Shown piece by piece: positions 13,941-17,823 of a stretch of 17,823 nt of DNA. The DNA is from Elusimicrobiota bacterium (lineage in GTDB: Bacteria > Elusimicrobiota > Elusimicrobia > Elusimicrobiales > UBA9959): the NCBI GenBank assembly GCA_003450815.1, contig DMES01000028.1, positions 1 to 17,823 of the forward strand, read 5' to 3'. The notes under the pieces are model-generated. The model ran no database searches, had not been told where the DNA came from, and worked only from the letters and a program-made list of their open reading frames with translations. A program made the position numbers and the translations under genes. Within the stretch, counting starts at the first letter, position 1; each line of letters opens with the position of its first letter.

Positions 13941-14678
13941 ATGAAAAAAATAAAAAAACTCTTGCCTTTGCTTTTTGCGGCCGTGTTTTGCTCATGCGCT
14001 TCTTTGCCTGATAAGGGGTATCAGCCGAAAGAGCATGCCCTGTATCTCAGCGACGCGCAGCTTAAGGACCGGAAGTTTGTGCCTGCCCCGGTTTCAGGTT
14101 CGGAGACTGACAAGGCGGACCTGGCCGTGCTGCGCGTATGGCAGGAAAAACGCACTCCGGAGCAGTGTACCCGGGCGGCCGCGGAGGCCAAGGCTCTTTT
14201 CAGCGATCTTTTCGGCGATAGCAACCCTTTCATAAAGCCCCTGCCGGCTGAGGTGGAGGCTTTCTTCACCCAGGTACATTCGGACTCGGATGCGGCAGTG
14301 GGGGTTCTTAAAAAACACAATAAGCGTAAGCGCCCTTTCCTGCGGGACTCTTCCCTGAACCCCTGCCTTGGCCGTATAGGCGGCCTGGCCTATCCAAGCG
14401 GCCACGCGGTTATTTCCCGGGTTGACGCGCTTATACTTTCAGAACTCGTGCCGAAGCGGCAGTCGGAATTTCTGGCCAAGGCGGATGAGGCGGCCCTTTA
14501 CCGCGTGATAGGCGGAGTCCACCATCCCTCCGATATTGAAGCCGGCAAAAAATTCGGAGATATCCTTTACGCGGATTTTATGCTAAATCCGGCTTTCCGC
14601 GCGGAAATGAAAAAAATTAGCGCTTATATCGACATGAACAACATATCCAATACGAATTATCAGGTGTATGCCCCGTAA
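13941..14678 (+). CDS. PAP2/class A acid phosphatase-like protein, candidate lipoprotein
   Basis: 245 aa. The N-terminus MKKIKKLLPLLFAAVFCSCAS is a lipoprotein-like signal with candidate lipidated C17 or C19, though the residues before either Cys are not a textbook lipobox. The mature part carries the class A non-specific acid phosphatase/PAP2 signatures: K124-x6-R131-P132, YPSGHA (151-156) and R188-x5-H194-x3-D198 in YRVIGGVHHPSD. The usual Ser before that Arg is Tyr187. Class A enzymes are periplasmic and hydrolyse varied phosphomonoesters; some also cleave pyrophosphate or polyphosphate. GGAGA at 13926-13930 supports the start. The last 11 nt overlap the CYTH gene, so the two products are made from one mRNA and may act on related phosphates. 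Confidence 0.85.
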   Translation: MKKIKKLLPLLFAAVFCSCASLPDKGYQPKEHALYLSDAQLKDRKFVPAPVSGSETDKADLAVLRVWQEKRTPEQCTRAAAEAKALFSDLFGDSNPFIKPLPAEVEAFFTQVHSDSDAAVGVLKKHNKRKRPFLRDSSLNPCLGRIGGLAYPSGHAVISRVDALILSELVPKRQSEFLAKADEAALYRVIGGVHHPSDIEAGKKFGDILYADFMLNPAFRAEMKKISAYIDMNNISNTNYQVYAP

Positions 14679-15168
14679 CATTGAAATAAAAACTAAAGCG
14701 TCCGCCTGGAAAAAACAGCTTGAAGCCGCCAAAAAAATAGCGGACCGGTATGAGTCGCTTGACCAGGAAGATGTTTTTTTCAACTGTCCCTCCGGCAGGC
14801 TGAAGCTCAGGACACAGAAAGGAAAAGGGAACTATCTGATATTCTATCGCCGCGCTGATGAGGCGGGGCCTAAAACATCCGAATACTTTCCTGCCGAGGT
14901 CAAAGATCCAGCCGCCATGAAGGCGCTTTTTAACGCCGCGTTCGGGCGTGGCAGGACGGTAAAAAAAAAGCGGCTGGTGGTTTTTGCGGGTCAGACCAGG
15001 ATACATTTTGACAAAGTAGAGGGACTTGGGCGCTTTATTGAACTTGAGGTCTGTCTTAAAAAAGGCCAAAGTCCCGCCGCGGGCCGTAAGATAGCTTCTG
15101 GTCTAATGAAAATGCTTTCTATCCCGGAACAAGACCTGCTGAAAACCGCCTATGCCGATATGAAGTGA
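14668..15168 (+). CDS. CYTH-domain protein (class IV cyclase/tripolyphosphatase-like)
   Basis: 166 aa, the length of a single CYTH (CyaB/thiamine triphosphatase) domain. The N-terminal strand MPRNIEIKTK holds E6 and K8 of the ExExK signature, the first Glu being replaced by Asn. Basic and acidic residues expected to line the triphosphate tunnel follow: R44, K46 and R49 (GRLKLR), R61/R62, K100-K102, R111 and D115 (RIHFDKV), E125 and E127 (FIELEV). DVFFNCPSGRLKLR and HFDKVEGLGRFIELEV are typical CyaB-type blocks. Members cleave inorganic triphosphate or thiamine triphosphate or cyclise ATP; which applies here is unknown. The ATG lies inside the end of the PAP2 gene, with AGG as a weak ribosome site, so translation is probably coupled. 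Confidence 0.85.
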   Translation: MPRNIEIKTKASAWKKQLEAAKKIADRYESLDQEDVFFNCPSGRLKLRTQKGKGNYLIFYRRADEAGPKTSEYFPAEVKDPAAMKALFNAAFGRGRTVKKKRLVVFAGQTRIHFDKVEGLGRFIELEVCLKKGQSPAAGRKIASGLMKMLSIPEQDLLKTAYADMK

Positions 15169-15169
15169 T

Positions 15170-15196
15170 TAAAAATTTTTGCGGCAAAAATTTTTA
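15170..15196. repeat. A/T inverted repeat after the CYTH gene
   Basis: 15170-15182 and 15184-15196 are exact inverted complements (TAAAAATTTTTGC) around a single G. Each arm ends in a run of A or T. It could be a weak bidirectional terminator or promoter-region DNA for the MATE gene at 15221. The lack of a GC-rich stem argues against efficient termination. Confidence 0.35.
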
Positions 15197-15220
15197 CCAT
15201 AACATTTTCCCAGCCCGCTT

Positions 15221-16585
15221 ATGAAAATATTGACCGGAAAGGAGGGGGGGCTGCGGGAACTAAGCCGGGTGGCCTATCCTCTTATACTTTCCACCGCCTC
15301 AACCACCGTAATGCAGTTTATAAACCGGGTGTTTTTGGCCCATTACAGCACAGATGCGCTGGCAGCCTGCGTGCCAGCGGGTATTTTAAGTTTTACTTTC
15401 CTTTGTTTCTTCATGGGCACCGCAACCTATACTAACGCGTTTGTGGCGCGATATCACGGCGGCGGCAAGGCGGCCAGCGTTTCAGTGGCGGTCTGGCAGG
15501 GCGTGTGGCTGGCGCTGGCCTCCGGCCTGCTGTTGGTGTTAATTACTCCGCTTGGTCTTTACATAATAGACCACTCGGGGCACCCTGAAGCGGTGCGCGC
15601 GCTTGAACGCCCGTATTTTTCCATTCTCAATTATTTTTCATGTTTTCCCGTTTTAAACACGGCTCTGGCCGCCTTTTTTATAGGGCGCGGCAAGACCAAG
15701 GTTCCTATGGCCGTGAATATGGCCGGCAGTGCGCTGTGTGTGTTTATGTCCTGGCTTCTTATATTCGGGGCCGGGCCGCTGCCGGAGCTAGGCATAAAGG
15801 GCGCGGGATTTGCGGCCGTGGCCGGCCAGATTTTAATGACAGGGCTTTATCTGCGGCTTATTTTTTCCGCGTATAACCGCCGCCGCTTCCGCACAGCCCG
15901 CCTTGTCGGAGTGCACAGGGCTATGCTTGAGAGGCTGGTGAAGTATGGCGCGCCGAACGGCATCGGTTTTTTTCTGGATATCGCCTCTTTCGGGGTTTTT
16001 ATCTTCATCATCGGCGGAATGGATAAAGTGTCGCTTGCGGCCAGTAATATAATCGCTTCCATCAACATGATAGCTTTCATGCCGATAATAGGCTTGGGTT
16101 TGGCCACGCTGACCCTGGTTGGGAAATATATGGGAATGAAAAAGCCGGATGTGTCGGAGCGCGTGGCGTATAATGCGGCAAAACTGGCGGGGGGCTATGC
16201 TTTAGGGCTGGGAGTTCTGTTTGTGGCAGTGCCTGGAATGTTTATCAATATTTTCGGCTCCGGGAATTCCGTGGAATACGCGCAGATACTTGCCAAGTGC
16301 CGGCCGCTTATGTCGGTACTGACGGCCTTCATATTTTTTGACGCTATCGGCATAATTTTCGCGGACGCGCTACGGGGAGCCGGGGACACGCGTTTTCAGA
16401 TGCTTGGCGCGAGCGCCTGCGCCTGGCTTCTTTTTGTGCCGGGCGTGTGGTATATAGTTTATCGCGCGGGGGGCGAGCTTGTGCATGCCTGGATATGGGG
16501 CGGGTTCTATGTGTTCATGCTTGCTGCGGTTTTTGCTCTACGTTTCAATTCCGGTCGGTGGCGCGGGATAAACATACTTAAATAA
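15221..16585 (+). CDS. MATE-family transporter, second subtype
   Basis: 454 aa, 12 predicted membrane helices in two MatE repeats. The start MKILTGKEGGLRELSRVAYPLILSTASTTVMQFINRVFLAHYS is more like the NorM branch than the first MATE protein in this window, so the two are not a recent duplication. FFIGRGKTKVPMAVN in the first half and FADALRGAGDTRFQM in the second are the paired family loops. It would export an organic cation, drug or metabolite across the inner membrane. No Shine-Dalgarno and no close -10 is evident before the ATG. The 52-nt gap after the CYTH gene contains the A/T inverted repeat. The substrate is unknown. Confidence 0.9.
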   Translation: MKILTGKEGGLRELSRVAYPLILSTASTTVMQFINRVFLAHYSTDALAACVPAGILSFTFLCFFMGTATYTNAFVARYHGGGKAASVSVAVWQGVWLALASGLLLVLITPLGLYIIDHSGHPEAVRALERPYFSILNYFSCFPVLNTALAAFFIGRGKTKVPMAVNMAGSALCVFMSWLLIFGAGPLPELGIKGAGFAAVAGQILMTGLYLRLIFSAYNRRRFRTARLVGVHRAMLERLVKYGAPNGIGFFLDIASFGVFIFIIGGMDKVSLAASNIIASINMIAFMPIIGLGLATLTLVGKYMGMKKPDVSERVAYNAAKLAGGYALGLGVLFVAVPGMFINIFGSGNSVEYAQILAKCRPLMSVLTAFIFFDAIGIIFADALRGAGDTRFQMLGASACAWLLFVPGVWYIVYRAGGELVHAWIWGGFYVFMLAAVFALRFNSGRWRGINILK

Positions 16586-16587
16586 CT

Positions 16588-16596
16588 TGCTAAAAT
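16588..16596 (+). promoter_or_regulatory. Extended -10 promoter next to start codon (methyltransferase gene)
   Basis: TGC followed by TAAAAT, ending 7 nt before the ATG at 16604, and beginning 2 nt after the MATE stop codon. The following bases ACTTAATATG closely match ATTAAATATG at the PAP2 gene. No Shine-Dalgarno fits in the 18-nt intergenic gap. Confidence 0.5.
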
Positions 16597-16603
16597 ACTT
16601 AAT

Positions 16604-17764
16604 ATGAAATTTCCAAAAGTTAAGCTTTCCCACGCGCCCGCCGGGCCCAACGCTTTCAGGCGCATGGTGGATTCGTGCGAACTTGCCCTGCCGGGGGATG
16701 TAGTGGCTGTTTACGACAAGCACGGCTCGCCTTACGGTCTGGCGCTCTACAACCCAAGATCCCAGATAATGCTGCGCATCTTCACCAGGGAGAACCCCGA
16801 AACTTTTGATCTGGACGCTTTTCTTGGAAAACAGGTTGCGAAAGCGGTTTCTTTCAGGCGCGATATTCTGGGCCTTGAGCGCACAACCGACGCTTTCCGC
16901 CTGGTACACGACTATGGTGACGGGCTGCCCGGCCTTACTGTTGATATTTACGGCTCCCATATCGTTCTGGAATTTTATTCCCTTGGCATGTATAAACTCG
17001 CCGCACGCCTTGAAACCGCTTTTAGGAAGCATTTTCCAAAAGCGGTTTTTCACCACAGGGCCAGTTCCTACACGCAGGAGATGGAGGGGTTTGTCATGCC
17101 GCCGGACGCCTCCGCGCTTTACAAGGCGCGCATAAATGAGAACGGCGTGCTTTTTGACGTAAGTTTTTCTGGAGGGCATAAAACCGGGTTTTTTTGCGAC
17201 CAGCGCGAGAACCGGCTTTACACCGCGGCTTTTGCCGCAGGAAAAAGCGTGCTTGATATCTGCGCCTATACCGGGGGTTTCGGCCTTTACGCTAAGAAAC
17301 TGGGCGGAGCTGAAGAGGTTACCTGCGTGGAACTGGATGCCGAAGCCAGTGAGCTCTCAAAGAGGAACGCCAATATCAACAAGGTGCGTATGGATTGCGT
17401 GTGCTCGGATGCGTTTCCCTACATGAGGCAGATGGCGGAGAACGGGAAAAAATACGGTCTGGTCATCCTGGACCCTTACAAGCTGGTTTCCTCGCGCGAA
17501 GAAAGAGATAAAGGCATTTTCAAGTACAAAGATTTTAACCGGATCGCCATGTCCCTTGTTGGAGAAGGGGGGGTTTTTGTCACCTGCTCCTGCAGCGGCA
17601 TGGTATCAATGGAGGAATTTTCCTACATAGTGCGCGGGGCCGCTTCCACGGCGGGGCGCAGGGCGCAGATCTTTAAAAAAAGCGGTGCCGGCCCCGACCA
17701 CCCCATAGCGGCTGATTATCCCGAGGGGGAATACCTGAAAGTTATCTGGGCCAGGCTTTTTTAG
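16604..17764 (+). CDS. Class I SAM-dependent rRNA methyltransferase, RlmI-like
   Basis: 386 aa, near the size of RlmI (23S rRNA m5C methyltransferase). The N-terminal part, about 5-62, is PUA-like (GDVVAVYDKHGSPYGLALYNPRSQIMLRI). The RlmI-type middle block is TTDAFRLVHDYGDGLPGLTVDIYG (94-117). The methyltransferase fold carries HKTGFFCDQRENR (192-204), the SAM-binding motif LDICAYTGGFG (217-227), the acidic CVELD, and VTCSCSG (326-332) with candidate catalytic Cys. Motif IV reads DPYK (290-293), where RlmI relatives usually have DPPK. The protein probably modifies 23S rRNA, but the target base is not certain. The start fits the extended -10 just upstream and the family's N-terminal length. 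It may be transcribed independently of the MATE gene 18 nt before it. Confidence 0.88.
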   Translation: MKFPKVKLSHAPAGPNAFRRMVDSCELALPGDVVAVYDKHGSPYGLALYNPRSQIMLRIFTRENPETFDLDAFLGKQVAKAVSFRRDILGLERTTDAFRLVHDYGDGLPGLTVDIYGSHIVLEFYSLGMYKLAARLETAFRKHFPKAVFHHRASSYTQEMEGFVMPPDASALYKARINENGVLFDVSFSGGHKTGFFCDQRENRLYTAAFAAGKSVLDICAYTGGFGLYAKKLGGAEEVTCVELDAEASELSKRNANINKVRMDCVCSDAFPYMRQMAENGKKYGLVILDPYKLVSSREERDKGIFKYKDFNRIAMSLVGEGGVFVTCSCSGMVSMEEFSYIVRGAASTAGRRAQIFKKSGAGPDHPIAADYPEGEYLKVIWARLF

Positions 17765-17806
17765 CCGGAAAAATATGGAAACCGAAATTAATTGCAGGAC
17801 TCATCT

Positions 17807-17823
17807 ATGAAAAGGGAAGTCAA
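17807..17823 (+). CDS. Possible start of another gene, cut by the window end
   Basis: ATG at 17807 is followed by open codons (MKREV) to the last base, with AGGA at 17796-17799, 7 nt upstream. An 11-codon mini-ORF from 17775 ends with a TGA that overlaps this ATG (ATGA), which could couple translation. Too little is present to name a product. Confidence 0.3.

Noticed and set aside
16538..17179. 213-aa minus-strand open frame across the methyltransferase start
   Set aside because: Antisense to conserved RlmI-like motifs and without start signals.

Overview
The window looks like chromosomal DNA from an uncultivated-type Gram-negative (diderm) bacterium. It carries two large secreted DUF3857/transglutaminase proteins, a candidate lipoprotein phosphatase, a bacterial SUI1/YciH protein, BipA/TypA and a receiver-MBL fusion. 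Moderate GC, dense packing and short dispersed palindromes fit. An Elusimicrobiota-like or related deep-branching lineage is a guess from overall gene style only. No phage, CRISPR, rRNA, tRNA or intact transposase gene is visible.

Layout. 1-296 is non-coding and repeat-rich: a hairpin, then a 201-bp element with 18-bp perfect terminal inverted repeats and a near-perfect 11-bp flanking duplication. 297-5450 is a leftward block: an intact periplasmic transglutaminase-like protein, its immediately adjacent paralog that has lost the whole catalytic triad, and a PAP2 phosphatase. 5451-5559 is a divergent promoter region. From 5560 to the end every gene reads rightward: MATE exporter, SUI1/YciH, receiver-MBL hydrolase, a 434-bp non-coding gap with a second short inverted-repeat element and a good intrinsic terminator, membrane PAP2, overlapping GIY-YIG, ABC-F ATPase, TypA, a candidate lipoprotein PAP2 overlapping a CYTH protein, a second MATE, an RlmI-like rRNA methyltransferase, and perhaps the first codons of one more gene.

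Themes. (1) Envelope and phosphoester metabolism: three unrelated-looking PAP2 phosphatases, one translationally coupled to a CYTH phosphohydrolase/cyclase candidate. (2) Ribosome function: SUI1/YciH, ABC-F, TypA and an RlmI-like methyltransferase. (3) Transport: two MATE proteins of different subtypes. (4) Start signals: four rightward genes share an extended -10 box (TGn + TAnnAT-type hexamer) ending only 6-8 nt before the ATG and lack a Shine-Dalgarno sequence, which predicts leaderless mRNAs. Other genes have ordinary Shine-Dalgarno sites, so two initiation modes appear to coexist.

The strongest leads are the leaderless promoter-start module, the active/dead transglutaminase pair, and the two small inverted-repeat elements with the shared GATTACAC palindromes. 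All functions are read from motifs by eye; no database search was run.
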